Assembly (NCBI RefSeq): GCF_008824185.1
Contig: NZ_CP044425.1
Coordinates: 1-64,000 of the forward strand
Reading direction: 5' to 3'
DNA from: Paracoccus pantotrophus
GTDB taxonomy: Bacteria; Pseudomonadota; Alphaproteobacteria; Rhodobacterales; Rhodobacteraceae
Length of the DNA stretch: 64,000 nt
How positions within the stretch are numbered: the stretch's first letter is position 1; the number at the start of each line of letters is the position of its first letter. Position numbers and translations under genes: made by a program. Below, piece after piece: positions 35,049 to 44,311 of the stretch. The notes under the pieces were generated by a model. It did no database searches. It had not been told where the DNA came from and saw only the letters and a list, made by a program, of their open reading frames with translations.

Positions 35049-36179
35049 TTACAGATCCTCGGGGCGCACGAAGCTGCCGTCCTTGACGGTCAGGATGCCC
35101 ATGCCGAAGGTCGCGGCCCGTTCCGGGGTGAAATTGTAGACGCCCTGCCCCACGATCACCGGCACGTCCTTGATGCCGGCCAGGGCGTCGCGCAGCTCCT
35201 CGCGCGTCGCATCCGGACCGGCGCGGCGCAGCGCATCGGCAAAGACCATCATCGTCGAATAGCCCTGCGGCACCCAGTTGTCGGCCTCGACCCCGTGCCT
35301 GGTCTTGTAGGCTTCGGCAAAGGCGCGGGAAGGCTCGTCGAAGCCGCCCGGCGTCCATTCGCCGATCACGGTCACGCCCTCGACCGCGCTGCCGCCGGTG
35401 TTGAGGAACTCGGGCGAGGCCAGCGATTGCAGGCCGAAGATCTGCACCTCGGGGTCAAGGCCCGCCTGCTTGAACTGCATGATGACATTGGCGCCAAGCG
35501 CGGCCGGGGTGGCGATGAACAGGCAATCGGCATCGCTTTGCGCCACCTTCACCGCCAGCGCCGAAAAGTCGATGTCGGACAGCTTGACCCCATCGAGCTG
35601 CGCCTTCACCCCATGCTCCCTGACCCGCTCCATGAACACATTCGCCATGGCGACATAGGCTTCGTTGTCCAGAACGGTGATGACCGCGCAATTCTGCACG
35701 CCGCGCTTCTCGGCCGCATAATCGGCGATCGGCGGCGTGGCGATCCCGGCCGGCTGCGAAAACGGGAAGGACCAGGGCCCGGCCAGCGGCACGGCATCGT
35801 TGTTCGACTGCATATAGGCCAGGATGCCCAGATCGTTGGCCGCGGCCGCAGCCGCCGGGGCGATGGCGCCGGTGGTCGGGCCGATGATGGCGATGGTTTC
35901 CGAATCGGCGGCGCGCCGGCCGATCAGACCCAGCGCCTGACCACGGTCGCCGGCGTCGTCGTCCAGCGTATACCGGATCGTGACCCCCTCGCCCGCCAGG
36001 CCCTTGGCGTTGATTTCCTCGATGGCCATGACCGCGCCGTCGGCGATGCCGCGGCCGATGAAGGCCGGGCTGCCGGTCAGCGACTGGATGATCGCCACCT
36101 TGACCTCCTTGGCCATGGCCATCGGCGCGAAGGCGGCAGAGACGGCAAGCGCGGTGCCCATCAGGATTCTCGGTGACAT
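35049..36179 (-). CDS. ABC transporter substrate-binding protein, HAAT type
   Basis: This 376-residue periplasmic binding protein has a signal peptide (ILMGTALAVSAAFAPMAMA) and mature start KVAIIQSLTGSPAFIGRGI. GPTTGAIAPAAAAAAND and VIGEWTPGGFDEPS parallel the other three binding proteins. GGAGGGAGAACG lies just upstream of the ATG. It is divergent from the second LivH-like gene (36395) across a gap with a perfect TTGTATACAA palindrome, so it probably works with the permease 36395-39634. Confidence 0.9.
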   Translation of the reverse strand: MSPRILMGTALAVSAAFAPMAMAKEVKVAIIQSLTGSPAFIGRGIADGAVMAIEEINAKGLAGEGVTIRYTLDDDAGDRGQALGLIGRRAADSETIAIIGPTTGAIAPAAAAAANDLGILAYMQSNNDAVPLAGPWSFPFSQPAGIATPPIADYAAEKRGVQNCAVITVLDNEAYVAMANVFMERVREHGVKAQLDGVKLSDIDFSALAVKVAQSDADCLFIATPAALGANVIMQFKQAGLDPEVQIFGLQSLASPEFLNTGGSAVEGVTVIGEWTPGGFDEPSRAFAEAYKTRHGVEADNWVPQGYSTMMVFADALRRAGPDATREELRDALAGIKDVPVIVGQGVYNFTPERAATFGMGILTVKDGSFVRPEDL

Positions 36180-36318
36180 TCGTTCTCCCTCCCTGGGGCG
36201 CCCGGCGTCGTGATCCGGCTGCCCCTGTTGAAACCGGCGCCCGACACGGCCGCACCGGGGAAGCGGCGGGCAGTGGTTGATTCGTGCCTGTCAGCAAAAG
36301 AACACAAATTTATAGTTG

Positions 36319-36328
36319 TTGTATACAA
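36319..36328. promoter_or_regulatory. Perfect palindrome TTGTATACAA (putative operator)
   Basis: The 10-base perfect palindrome lies in the 215-base gap between the divergent binding protein (start 36179) and LivH-like permease (start 36395). It is the most symmetrical copy of the TATACA-core motif and suits binding of a dimeric GntR/FCD regulator. Binding is inferred. Confidence 0.5.
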
Positions 36329-36394
36329 AAATATGTGTCTATGAATTATGGATCGGGAGAATCCGCAGAACCCCGACCGGGAAGGGAGAGGCTC

Positions 36395-37285
36395 GTGTTC
36401 CTGCAACAACTCGTCAACGGCCTGGTGATCGGCGGGGTCTATGCGCTGTTCGCGCTTGGCTTCACGCTGATCTTCGGCATCCACAAGATCATGAACCTGG
36501 CCCATGGCGGGATCTTCATGACCGGGGCCTTCATCGGCCTTTACTCGGTCCAGGCCGGGCTGCCCCTGTGGCTGGCCTTCATCCTGGCGATGGTCGGCGC
36601 CGGTCTCGTCTCGGTCATCATCGAGGTCACGGCCTTTCGCCGCCTGCGCCAAAGCGGCGAGGTCGAGTTCAGCGCCCTGATCTCCTCGATCGGGGCGAAC
36701 CTGGTGCTGGTCTCCATCGCGCAGATCCTGTCCAAGACCCAGGTGCTGCGCTTTCCCTTCGACACTTTCCCGGTGGTGATCTTCAAGCTCTGGGGGCTGC
36801 GGGTCTCGGCGTTGCAGCTGGCCATGGCGGTGCTGGCGATCCTGCTGGTGGCAGGGCTTTCCTGGTATCTCTACCGGACCGGCTTTGGCCGCCAGGTCCG
36901 GGCCGTGGCACAGAACGAGCGCGCGGCGCTGCTGGCAGGCATCCGGCCCAGCGTCATCTATTTCCAGACCTTCATGCTGTCGGGCATGCTGGCAGGGGCG
37001 GCGGGTGTGCTGGTCGGGCTGGCCTTCAACTCGATCCATTTCATGATGGGCGACCCGTTCCTGCTGCGCGGCTTCGTCGTGGTGATCCTGGGCGGGCTGG
37101 GTTCGGTCGCGGGGGCGCTGGTCGCCTCGCTGGGCTTCGGGGTGCTGCAAACGCTGAGCGTCGCCTATCTGTCGTCGCGGCTGTCCGACATCATCATCTT
37201 CGGCCTGCTCTTCGCGGTGCTGCTGCTGCGCCCCAACGGCCTTTTCGGGCAGGACGAGGCCGGCGTGCTGAGGGGGCGGCGCTGA
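36395..37285 (+). CDS. HAAT ABC transporter permease (LivH-like), second set
   Basis: This 296-residue permease has GGVYALFALGFTLIFGI, MNLAHGGIFM and NSIHFMMGDPFLLRGF. A GTG at 36395 is taken as start because it aligns exactly with the first-set homologue (VFLQQLVNG versus MLLQQILNG) and follows GGGAGAG; the ATG-rich upstream frame lies in the promoter gap. Its stop overlaps the LivM-like start (TGATG). Confidence 0.9.
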   Translation: MFLQQLVNGLVIGGVYALFALGFTLIFGIHKIMNLAHGGIFMTGAFIGLYSVQAGLPLWLAFILAMVGAGLVSVIIEVTAFRRLRQSGEVEFSALISSIGANLVLVSIAQILSKTQVLRFPFDTFPVVIFKLWGLRVSALQLAMAVLAILLVAGLSWYLYRTGFGRQVRAVAQNERAALLAGIRPSVIYFQTFMLSGMLAGAAGVLVGLAFNSIHFMMGDPFLLRGFVVVILGGLGSVAGALVASLGFGVLQTLSVAYLSSRLSDIIIFGLLFAVLLLRPNGLFGQDEAGVLRGRR

Positions 37286-38166
37286 TGGACATGCTGCTGA
37301 GCTTTCGCCCGCTGTTCGACCTGTTCCTGATCCACCTGGGCTTTGCCTATTCGCAATATATCGTGCTGCGCGCCGGCGCCTTTTCCATCGGCAATGTCGG
37401 CCTGTCGGCCATCGGCGCCTATACCGCGGCCATCCTGACGGTGAATTACGGCCTGCCGCTGCCGGTGACGCTGCTGGCCGGCACCTTTGCCGGCCTGGCC
37501 TTCGGCGCGCTGCTGGCGATCCCGCTGGCGCGGCTGCGCGGGGTCTACCAGGCCATTGCCTCGCTCGCCTTCGTGCAGATCGTGCTGTCGGCCAATCTTT
37601 ACGCCGAGAACATCACCGGCGGCGCCATGGGCTTTTCCGGCATCCCCAAGCTGGTCGGCACCGGGACGCTGCTGGTCTGTGCCCTGGCGACGATCTACGT
37701 GATGCTGGCGATCTCGCGCTCGCGGCTGGGCCGGGCCTTCGACGCCGTGCGCGAGGACGAGGGCATGGCGGTGTCGCTGGGCATCAACGCCGCGCGCACC
37801 CAGGCCGTCGCCTATATGATCTCGGGCCTGCTCGCCGGGCTTTTCGGCAGTCTCGAGGCGCTGCATTCCTATGCGGTCGAGCCGAACCAGTTCGGCTTTC
37901 ACCTGATCATCGTCGTGCTGTCCTATGTCGTGCTGGGCGGCCGGCGCAGCATCTGGGGGCCGCTGGTGGGCGTCGCCCTGCTGATCGCGCTGCCCGAGAT
38001 CTCGCGTCCGCTCGCCGATGCGCGGATCATGATCTATGGCCTGATCCTGATGGCGGTGATGAACTTCATGCCGCGCGGCATCGTCGATACGCTGGTCGCC
38101 CGCCGCGCCCGCCGCCGCAGCCGCGCCGCCACCCCCGAGGTCCGCCAGGCAGAGGTGAAGGGATGA
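37285..38166 (+). CDS. HAAT ABC transporter permease (LivM-like), second set
   Basis: This 293-residue membrane subunit parallels the first-set protein (GAFSIGNVGLSAIGAYTA, PLARLRGVYQAIASLAF, GGAMGFSGIP, LGGRRSIWGPLVG). It ends with a basic tail and overlaps the LivG-like start by ATGA. The clear block similarity to 16915-17814 points to duplication of a whole transporter operon. Confidence 0.92.
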   Translation: MDMLLSFRPLFDLFLIHLGFAYSQYIVLRAGAFSIGNVGLSAIGAYTAAILTVNYGLPLPVTLLAGTFAGLAFGALLAIPLARLRGVYQAIASLAFVQIVLSANLYAENITGGAMGFSGIPKLVGTGTLLVCALATIYVMLAISRSRLGRAFDAVREDEGMAVSLGINAARTQAVAYMISGLLAGLFGSLEALHSYAVEPNQFGFHLIIVVLSYVVLGGRRSIWGPLVGVALLIALPEISRPLADARIMIYGLILMAVMNFMPRGIVDTLVARRARRRSRAATPEVRQAEVKG

Positions 38167-38921
38167 CCGATCTTGTCCTTGAGCATGTCCACAAGAATTT
38201 CGGCGGCGTCATCGCCGCGAAGGATGTCAGCATGCGGGTGCCGGCGGGCCGGATCACCGGGCTGATCGGGCCGAACGGGGCCGGCAAGACCACGCTGATC
38301 AACCTGATCACCGGCATGCTGTCGCTCAGTTCGGGCAAGGTGCTGTTCGGCGACCGCGACATCTCGGCCGAGCCGGCCGACAAGGTGGCGCGCGCCGGCA
38401 TGGGCCGCACCTTCCAGAACATCCGCCTGCAGAAAGAGGCCAGCGTGCTGGCCAATGTCATGGTCGGCTTTCACCGGCACGAGACCTGCTCGCTGATCGC
38501 GGCGATCCTGGGCCTGCCCTCGTCGCGGCGCGAGGATGCGCTGCTGCGGCAAAGGGCGATGGCGCTGCTCGGGCGGTTCGGCATGGCCGGGCATGCGGAC
38601 AGCCCCGCGGGCAGCCTGGCCTATGGCCACCAGCGCAAGGTCGAAATGATGCGGGCGCTGGCCACCGATCCCGAGTTGATCCTGCTGGACGAGCCGGTCG
38701 CCGGCATGAACGATGTCGAGGCGCTGCAACTGGGCCGGATCTTTCGCGAGCTTGCCGACGAGGGCAAGGCGATCCTGCTGATCGAACACAACATGCGCTT
38801 CGTGCAGGAGCTTTGCGACCATGTCCATGTGCTGGACGGCGGCCGGCTGATCGCCGAGGGCAAGCCCCGCGAGGTGGTCGCCGACCCCGCCGTCATCACC
38901 GCCTATCTGGGAGAGGAATGA
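38163..38921 (+). CDS. HAAT ABC transporter ATP-binding protein (LivG-like), second set
   Basis: This 252-residue ATPase has Walker A GPNGAGKTT, GRTFQNIRL, signature LAYGHQRKVEMMRAL and Walker B LILLDEPVAGMND, followed by LLIEHNM. Its stop overlaps the LivF-like start. It is the counterpart of the 17795 product. Confidence 0.93.
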   Translation: MTDLVLEHVHKNFGGVIAAKDVSMRVPAGRITGLIGPNGAGKTTLINLITGMLSLSSGKVLFGDRDISAEPADKVARAGMGRTFQNIRLQKEASVLANVMVGFHRHETCSLIAAILGLPSSRREDALLRQRAMALLGRFGMAGHADSPAGSLAYGHQRKVEMMRALATDPELILLDEPVAGMNDVEALQLGRIFRELADEGKAILLIEHNMRFVQELCDHVHVLDGGRLIAEGKPREVVADPAVITAYLGEE

Positions 38922-39634
38922 TGCTGCTGACGGTGACGGACCTCCATGCCTCCTACAGCGGCATCCGCGCGCTGGCCGGCGTTTCGCTGAACGTCGCCGA
39001 GGGCGAGATGGTGGCGCTGATCGGGCCGAACGGCGCCGGGAAATCGACGCTGCTGAACTGCATCAGCGGCATCGTCCAGCCCGGCGCCGGCCAGATCCGG
39101 GTCGAGGGGGTCGAGCTGGCGCGCAAGCCCGCCTGGGCCATCGCGCGCAGGGGCATCCTGCAATCGCCCGAGGGGCGGCAGGTGCTGCCCGACATGTCGG
39201 TGCTGGAGAACCTGCAGGTCGGCGCCAATGCCCTGCACGGCCGCCGGCCGACCCATGACATCGAGGCGGTGTTCCGGCTGTTCCCGATCTTGCGGGAACG
39301 GCAGGAGCAGCTGGCCGGCTCGCTTTCGGGGGGCCAGCAGCAGATGCTGGCCATCGGCCGTGCGCTGATGGGCGGGCCGCGCCTGCTGCTTCTGGACGAG
39401 CCCAGCCTGGGGCTTGCCCCGGTCATCGTGCAGCAGGTCTTCGAGGCGCTGGCGCAGCTGCGCCGCGACGGCATGACGATCCTGCTGGTAGAGCAGAACG
39501 CGCGCAAGGCCCTGCAGGTCTCGGACCGCGCCTATGTCATCGAACAGGGCCGTGTCGTGACCCAGGGGTCCAGCCGCAGGCTGGCACAGGACGACGGCGT
39601 GATCGCGCATTACCTGGGCACCGGCGGGCATTGA
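38918..39634 (+). CDS. HAAT ABC transporter ATP-binding protein (LivF-like), second set
   Basis: This 238-residue ATPase has Walker A GPNGAGKST, signature LSGGQQQMLAIGRAL and Walker B LLLLDEPSLGLAP, then LLVEQNA. Two adjacent ATGs (38918 and 38921) overlap the LivG-like stop, with GAGAGGA just upstream. It ends the second permease operon, which is convergent with the ferredoxin reductase gene. Confidence 0.93.
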   Translation: MMLLTVTDLHASYSGIRALAGVSLNVAEGEMVALIGPNGAGKSTLLNCISGIVQPGAGQIRVEGVELARKPAWAIARRGILQSPEGRQVLPDMSVLENLQVGANALHGRRPTHDIEAVFRLFPILRERQEQLAGSLSGGQQQMLAIGRALMGGPRLLLLDEPSLGLAPVIVQQVFEALAQLRRDGMTILLVEQNARKALQVSDRAYVIEQGRVVTQGSSRRLAQDDGVIAHYLGTGGH

Positions 39635-39656
39635 CCCGCCCTGCCCTTCCGGTGCC

Positions 39657-40841
39657 CTATGCGGCGGCGGTTTCGGTTTCCAGCGCCCGGCGCGCGCGCA
39701 TGTGTTCGGCCGGCAGGTTCACCGTCTCGACGCAGACCAGCCTTTCGCCGCGATAACTGCGCACCAGGAGCCGCGTCGGATCGGACGAGGGCTCGACCTC
39801 GGTCCGGTCGGCGCCATCGCGCAATCCGGCGATTTGCAGCTTGTGCGGACCCTGGTCGCTCCAGAACCAGGGCGTCCTGGCAAAGGGCACGGGCTGGCCC
39901 GCCAGCCGCTCGGCCAGGCATTTCGCCTGATCCACGGCGGCCTGCACGGATTCCAGCCGCAGATGCGGCCCGCCCGGCCCCTGCGCCACGGCGGCGCAAT
40001 CGCCGATCGCCGAAATGGCCGGGTCCGCGGTCGCCAGGAAGCAATCGGCGAGGATGCCGTTTTCCACCGCAAGCCCGGCCTCGCGCGCCAGTTCCGCGTT
40101 TGGCACCACCCCGGTCGCCATCAGCACCGCATCCGCGGCAATCGTCCGGCCATCCGCCAGCTCCACCGCGCCGGCGGCACCGTCCGGCCGCGCCAGGATG
40201 CGCCGGACCGCGACGTCCAGGTGGATCTCGACCCCCGCATCGCGATGCGCGCGCAGGAAATGGTCCGATACCGCCGGCGAAACCGCCCGCGCCATCAACC
40301 GCCCGGCCGCCTCAAGCAGCGTGACCCGCAGCCCGGCGGCACCGAACGCCGCCGCCGCCTCGAGCCCGATGAAGCCGCCGCCGACGATCACCACATGCCG
40401 CGCGGTGGCGGCCAGGCCGCGCATCCGGTCGGCATCGTCCAGGCCGCGCAGCGCCATCACCCCCGGCAGGTCCGCACCCTCGATAGGGGGAAGCCGGTTG
40501 CGGGCGCCGGTGGCCAGAACCAGGTGCCCATAGCCCAGTCGCCGGCCGTCCGACAGGACGACGGCCTGTCGGGCGCGCTCGATCCTTTCCACCCGGCTGG
40601 AGGTCAGCACGGCGATGTCGTTCATCTCATAGAACTCGGCCTTGCGCAGCAGCAGGCGCTGGGGCTCGCCCTCGTTGAAATAGGTCTTGGACAGCGGCGG
40701 GCGGCTGTAGGGCAGGAACGGCTCGTCCCCCACAAGGACGATGGGACCGGGATAGTCCTTCTGCCGCAGGCTGATCGCCAACTGGCAGGCGGCCTGCCCC
40801 GCCCCGACGATGACGACTGCATGGTGATGGCTTCGCTGCAT
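39657..40841 (-). CDS. FAD-dependent ferredoxin reductase (putidaredoxin reductase-like)
   Basis: This 394-residue flavoprotein has the N-terminal FAD loop VIVGAGQAACQLA, the PdR-type FLPYSRPPLSKTY, the NAD loop VIVGGGFIGLEAAAAF, ATGVVPNAELA, and a C-terminal domain with FWSDQG. Such reductases move electrons from NADH to a 2Fe-2S ferredoxin. The ATG at 40841 follows GGAGG. It is the likely partner of the ferredoxins at 12637 and 20076 and of the Rieske oxygenase, although it is encoded about 29 kb away. TTGAGTATGCAA upstream links it to the Rieske promoter gap. Confidence 0.93.
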   Translation of the reverse strand: MQRSHHHAVVIVGAGQAACQLAISLRQKDYPGPIVLVGDEPFLPYSRPPLSKTYFNEGEPQRLLLRKAEFYEMNDIAVLTSSRVERIERARQAVVLSDGRRLGYGHLVLATGARNRLPPIEGADLPGVMALRGLDDADRMRGLAATARHVVIVGGGFIGLEAAAAFGAAGLRVTLLEAAGRLMARAVSPAVSDHFLRAHRDAGVEIHLDVAVRRILARPDGAAGAVELADGRTIAADAVLMATGVVPNAELAREAGLAVENGILADCFLATADPAISAIGDCAAVAQGPGGPHLRLESVQAAVDQAKCLAERLAGQPVPFARTPWFWSDQGPHKLQIAGLRDGADRTEVEPSSDPTRLLVRSYRGERLVCVETVNLPAEHMRARRALETETAAA

Positions 40842-40950
40842 GGGGCCTCCGCTGGAAAAGGCGATCCCGGCGGGCCGCGCCGGGAAAGCATCTTCGCCGA
40901 CAAGAACCGATCCGCACAGGCATCTCAAGTTAAAAATACTAGATGGCAGT

Positions 40951-40962
40951 TTGAGTATGCAA
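40951..40962. promoter_or_regulatory. Putative operator TTGAGTATGCAA
   Basis: This imperfect palindrome lies in the 290-base gap between the divergent ferredoxin reductase (start 40841) and binding protein (start 41132). It resembles 11051-11062 (inverted) upstream of the Rieske oxygenase. The rest of the gap is AT-rich towards 41132, including TTGACT at 41079-41084, but no confident promoter can be assigned. Confidence 0.35.
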
Positions 40963-41131
40963 TTTTACGCCAAGATTCCGGGCTACCGCCTGCAAATCCG
41001 GGAGATCTGGCCGCACGGCGTGACCAAAACGGAGAGAAGTCCCGCTTGCGCCAAAACTTGCACAAATCAAAAATATATTTGACTGATGAAATAAATATCA
41101 TAAATGTGCACAAAAATACAAGGGAGGAATC

Positions 41132-42256
41132 ATGAAACGAATGATCGCCGCCACCGGCGCGGCCCTGATCGCGCTTGCGACGCCGGCAATCGCCGAGCAG
41201 CCGACCGTGGTCATCATGCAGTCCCTGACCGGCCCGGCCGCCTTCATGGGCGCCGGCGTGTCCGAGGGCATGGAAATGGCCTTTGCCGAGGCGAATGAAA
41301 AGGCCGAGTTCGGCGCCGGAAAATCCGTCCGCGTCCTGGTCGAGGATGATGCCTCGGACCGCACCCAGGCGTTGACCCTGATCACCCGCCACGCCAATGC
41401 CCCCGAGGTCAGGATGATCCTGGGCCCGACCAGCGGCGCCGTCGCCATCGCCGGGGCCGAACTGGGCAACCGGCTGGAACTGCCCATCGTCACCCTGACC
41501 AACAACCTGGACATCCCCGCCGCCGGACCCTGGGGCTTCATCAGCACGCAGCCGCCGCAGCAGATGATGTCCTACCTGGCCGATTTCGCCGCCGACACCC
41601 GCAAGGTCGAAAGATGCTCGACCGTCTCGATCAAGGAGATCGAGGTCTATGTCGCCCTGCGCGCCGCCTTCGAGGATCTGGTCCGCGACAAGGGCGTCGC
41701 CGTCGTGTCCAGCGAATCGGTGTCCTCCTCGGACATCGACTTCTCGACGCTGGCGACCAAGATCGCCGGGCAGGACATCGACTGCCTGTTCATCTCGGCC
41801 ATGGCGGCGCAGGGCGGCAATATCGTGCGCCAGCTTCGCGAAGCCGGTCTGGGCGACGAGGTCCAGATCTTCGGCATGAACACCTTTTCCTCGCCCGAGT
41901 TCACCCAGACCGGCGGCGGCGCGACCGAGGGCGTCTACATGCTGTCCGACTGGGTGCCGGGCGGGTTCAACGACTTCTCGGTCGCCTTCGCGCGGAACTT
42001 CGAAGCCCATGCCGGCCGGGCGCCGGACAATTGGGCGGCGCTTGGCTATACCATCGGCCGCGTGGCCATCGAGGCGATAAAGGCCGCCGGGCCCGAAAGC
42101 GGGCGCGCCGCCATCCGCGACGCGCTGAGCGCGACCAGGGACGTGGCCTCGGTGATCGGCAGCGGCTCCTACAGCTATGTCGACGACCGCTCGCCGGTCA
42201 GCGGCAGCAACGTGGTGCAGATCAGGAACGGCGTCGCCGTGCTTTATACCGAATGA
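41132..42256 (+). CDS. ABC transporter substrate-binding protein, HAAT type
   Basis: This 374-residue periplasmic binding protein has signal peptide KRMIAATGAALIALATPAIA and mature start EQPTVVIMQSLTGPAAFMG. GPTSGAVAIAGAELGN and DWVPGGFNDFSVAF match the family of four in this window. AAGGGAGGA lies 6 bases before the ATG. No permease genes follow; instead an ene-reductase gene is 53 bases downstream, so it must share one of the two permeases (or one outside the window). Confidence 0.9.
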   Translation: MKRMIAATGAALIALATPAIAEQPTVVIMQSLTGPAAFMGAGVSEGMEMAFAEANEKAEFGAGKSVRVLVEDDASDRTQALTLITRHANAPEVRMILGPTSGAVAIAGAELGNRLELPIVTLTNNLDIPAAGPWGFISTQPPQQMMSYLADFAADTRKVERCSTVSIKEIEVYVALRAAFEDLVRDKGVAVVSSESVSSSDIDFSTLATKIAGQDIDCLFISAMAAQGGNIVRQLREAGLGDEVQIFGMNTFSSPEFTQTGGGATEGVYMLSDWVPGGFNDFSVAFARNFEAHAGRAPDNWAALGYTIGRVAIEAIKAAGPESGRAAIRDALSATRDVASVIGSGSYSYVDDRSPVSGSNVVQIRNGVAVLYTE

Positions 42257-42309
42257 CCCCGGCAGGGCGTGGCAAGATCGCCGCGCCCCACCCAGATGGA
42301 GTGAACACG

Positions 42310-44277
42310 ATGGCGGCCGAGCCCCGGCATTTCCCGCATATCTTCCGCCCCCTGCGCATCGGGGACATGCAGCTTTCCAACCGGATCATGGCGCCGCCGC
42401 ATGGCCGCATCATCGCCGATCCGCTGGCCTCGCCGAAAGAGGCCGAGCGTTTTGCCGGCTATTGGCTCGAACGGGTGCGCAACGGCCTTTGCTGGGTCGA
42501 TGGCGTCAATACCTTCATCGACAACCGCATCGTGCCGCGCGGCTATGCGCCCTCGGGGCTGGGCGCCATCCTGCGCGGCAGCGTCCACAACCCGCATTAT
42601 CGCGACCGGATGGCACGGCTGGCCGAGGACATCCACGCCCATGGCGCCGTGGTCACGGCCCAGATCATCAACCAGGGCGCCATGCCGCATTCCGCCTCGG
42701 GCGTGCTGGCGAATTACACCAACAATGCCGGCACCCACGCCCTGACCCGCCCCGAGATCGCCCGCATGATCGAGGATTACGCCCTGATCGCCCGTACCGT
42801 GCGCGATTGCGGGCTGGACGGGATCGAGCTGCACGCCAACCACGAGGACGTGCTGCAACTGTTCCTGTCGCCCGCAACCAACCACCGGCAGGACGAATAC
42901 GGCGGCAGCGCCGAAGGCCGGCTGAAGCTGCTGATCGACGTGCTGGCCGCCATCCGCGCCGAGGTGGGGCGCGACCTGACCCTTGGCATCCGCTTCAACA
43001 TGCACGAGCTTTTCGAAGGCGGCTACGATCTGGACGAGGGCATCGCCATCGCCCGCGCCGTCGAGGCGACCGGGCATATCGACTTCTTCCACGGCGTCAT
43101 CGGCAACAATTGGGGCGCGCCCAGCTATATCCAGCCGCATCTCTACGGCGTCGCGCAATGGTCCGAGATGGCCGGCCGCTATCGCGCCGCCCTGTCCGTG
43201 CCCGTGGTCTATAGCGGCCGCGTCGATTCGCCCGAAGCGGCCGAGGCCGTGCTGGCTCGCGGCCATGCCGACGTGGTGGGCGTCGCACGCGGCTTTTTCG
43301 CCGATCCCGCCTTTGTCGCCAAGGCGCGCCAGGGCCGCAGCGCGCAGATCGTGCCCTGCATCGGCTGCAACGACTGCCTGCACGCGGTCTCGGTCGAGAA
43401 GCTGCCCTTCGGCTGCGCGGTCAATCCCCGCGCGGGCCGCGAGGCCGACCCGCCCCCTGCCCGCGCCGCCCAGCCGCGCCGGATCGTCGTGGTCGGCGCC
43501 GGCCCGGCCGGGATGGAGGCCGCCGCAGTCGCCGCCGAACGCGGTCACGCGGTGGTGCTGCTGGAACGGGCCGGGGCGCCGGGCGGGCAGATGCGGCTGG
43601 CCGCCGCCGTGCCCGAGAACCGGCAGTTCCTGGCCTATATCGACCGCCAGCACGACCGGCTGCGTGCCGCCGGCGTGGACATCCGCCTGGGGATCGAGGC
43701 CGATCCGCCGGCGATCCTGGCGCTTTCGCCCGATGTGCTGCTTCTGGCCACCGGCTCGCGCCCGCGCCGGCACCGGGTTCCGGGCGCCGAGCTGCCCTTC
43801 GTGATCGAAGGCCGCGACCTGCTGGCGGGACGGGCGCAGGCCGGCCGGAGCGCGCTGGTCATCGCCCGCGAGGATCACATGCAGCCCCTGACCGTGGCCT
43901 CGGCGCTGGTCGAGCGCGGCGCGCATGTCCGGCTGCTCTATCAGACGCCGGCCGTCGCGCCGCTGGTGGGGAAATATTCCATCGGTGCGATCATGGCCCG
44001 GCTGACCGCCGCCGGCGCCGAGCTGCGCGTCATGGAACGCGTCACCGCCATCGCGCCCGGCCGGGTGACGACGCGCAATGTCTATTCCGGCGTCGAAGCG
44101 CTGCATGAAGGTTTCGACAGCGTCGTGCTTGCCTGCGGGGCCGAGCCCGAGACCGCGCTGGCCGAGGCCCTGCAGGCGCAGGGGGCCATCGCACCCCTGC
44201 TGCTGGGCGATGCCTATGTGCCGGGCCGCATCCTTGCCGCGACGCGGGAGGCCCATGAGATCGCCTCGCGGCTCTGA
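42310..44277 (+). CDS. NADH:flavin oxidoreductase / 2,4-dienoyl-CoA reductase-like (OYE-4Fe4S-FAD)
   Basis: This 655-residue three-part enzyme has an N-terminal FMN TIM barrel (1-340; GIELHANHEDVLQLFLSP with OYE-type His175/His178). A 4Fe-4S ligand set follows at C350, C353, C356 and C369, then FAD/NAD Rossmann domains (VVVGAGPAGMEAA about 393-405). The cluster spacing C-x2-C-x2-C-x12-C equals that of trimethylamine dehydrogenase and BaiCD-type enzymes rather than FadH (x3). It would reduce an enone or dienoyl intermediate. The ATG at 42310 follows GGAG; the longer frame is a shadow of the binding-protein gene. Confidence 0.9.
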   Translation: MAAEPRHFPHIFRPLRIGDMQLSNRIMAPPHGRIIADPLASPKEAERFAGYWLERVRNGLCWVDGVNTFIDNRIVPRGYAPSGLGAILRGSVHNPHYRDRMARLAEDIHAHGAVVTAQIINQGAMPHSASGVLANYTNNAGTHALTRPEIARMIEDYALIARTVRDCGLDGIELHANHEDVLQLFLSPATNHRQDEYGGSAEGRLKLLIDVLAAIRAEVGRDLTLGIRFNMHELFEGGYDLDEGIAIARAVEATGHIDFFHGVIGNNWGAPSYIQPHLYGVAQWSEMAGRYRAALSVPVVYSGRVDSPEAAEAVLARGHADVVGVARGFFADPAFVAKARQGRSAQIVPCIGCNDCLHAVSVEKLPFGCAVNPRAGREADPPPARAAQPRRIVVVGAGPAGMEAAAVAAERGHAVVLLERAGAPGGQMRLAAAVPENRQFLAYIDRQHDRLRAAGVDIRLGIEADPPAILALSPDVLLLATGSRPRRHRVPGAELPFVIEGRDLLAGRAQAGRSALVIAREDHMQPLTVASALVERGAHVRLLYQTPAVAPLVGKYSIGAIMARLTAAGAELRVMERVTAIAPGRVTTRNVYSGVEALHEGFDSVVLACGAEPETALAEALQAQGAIAPLLLGDAYVPGRILAATREAHEIASRL

Positions 44278-44291
44278 GCGGCACGGCGGCC

Positions 44292-44311
44292 GCCCGTCGG
44301 GGCTGACGGGC
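44292..44311. terminator. Hairpin between convergent genes
   Basis: GCCCGTC (44292-44298) pairs with GACGGGC (44305-44311) across a 6-base loop, between the ene-reductase stop and the sulfotransferase stop. There is no T-run, so the terminator role is weakly supported. Confidence 0.3.
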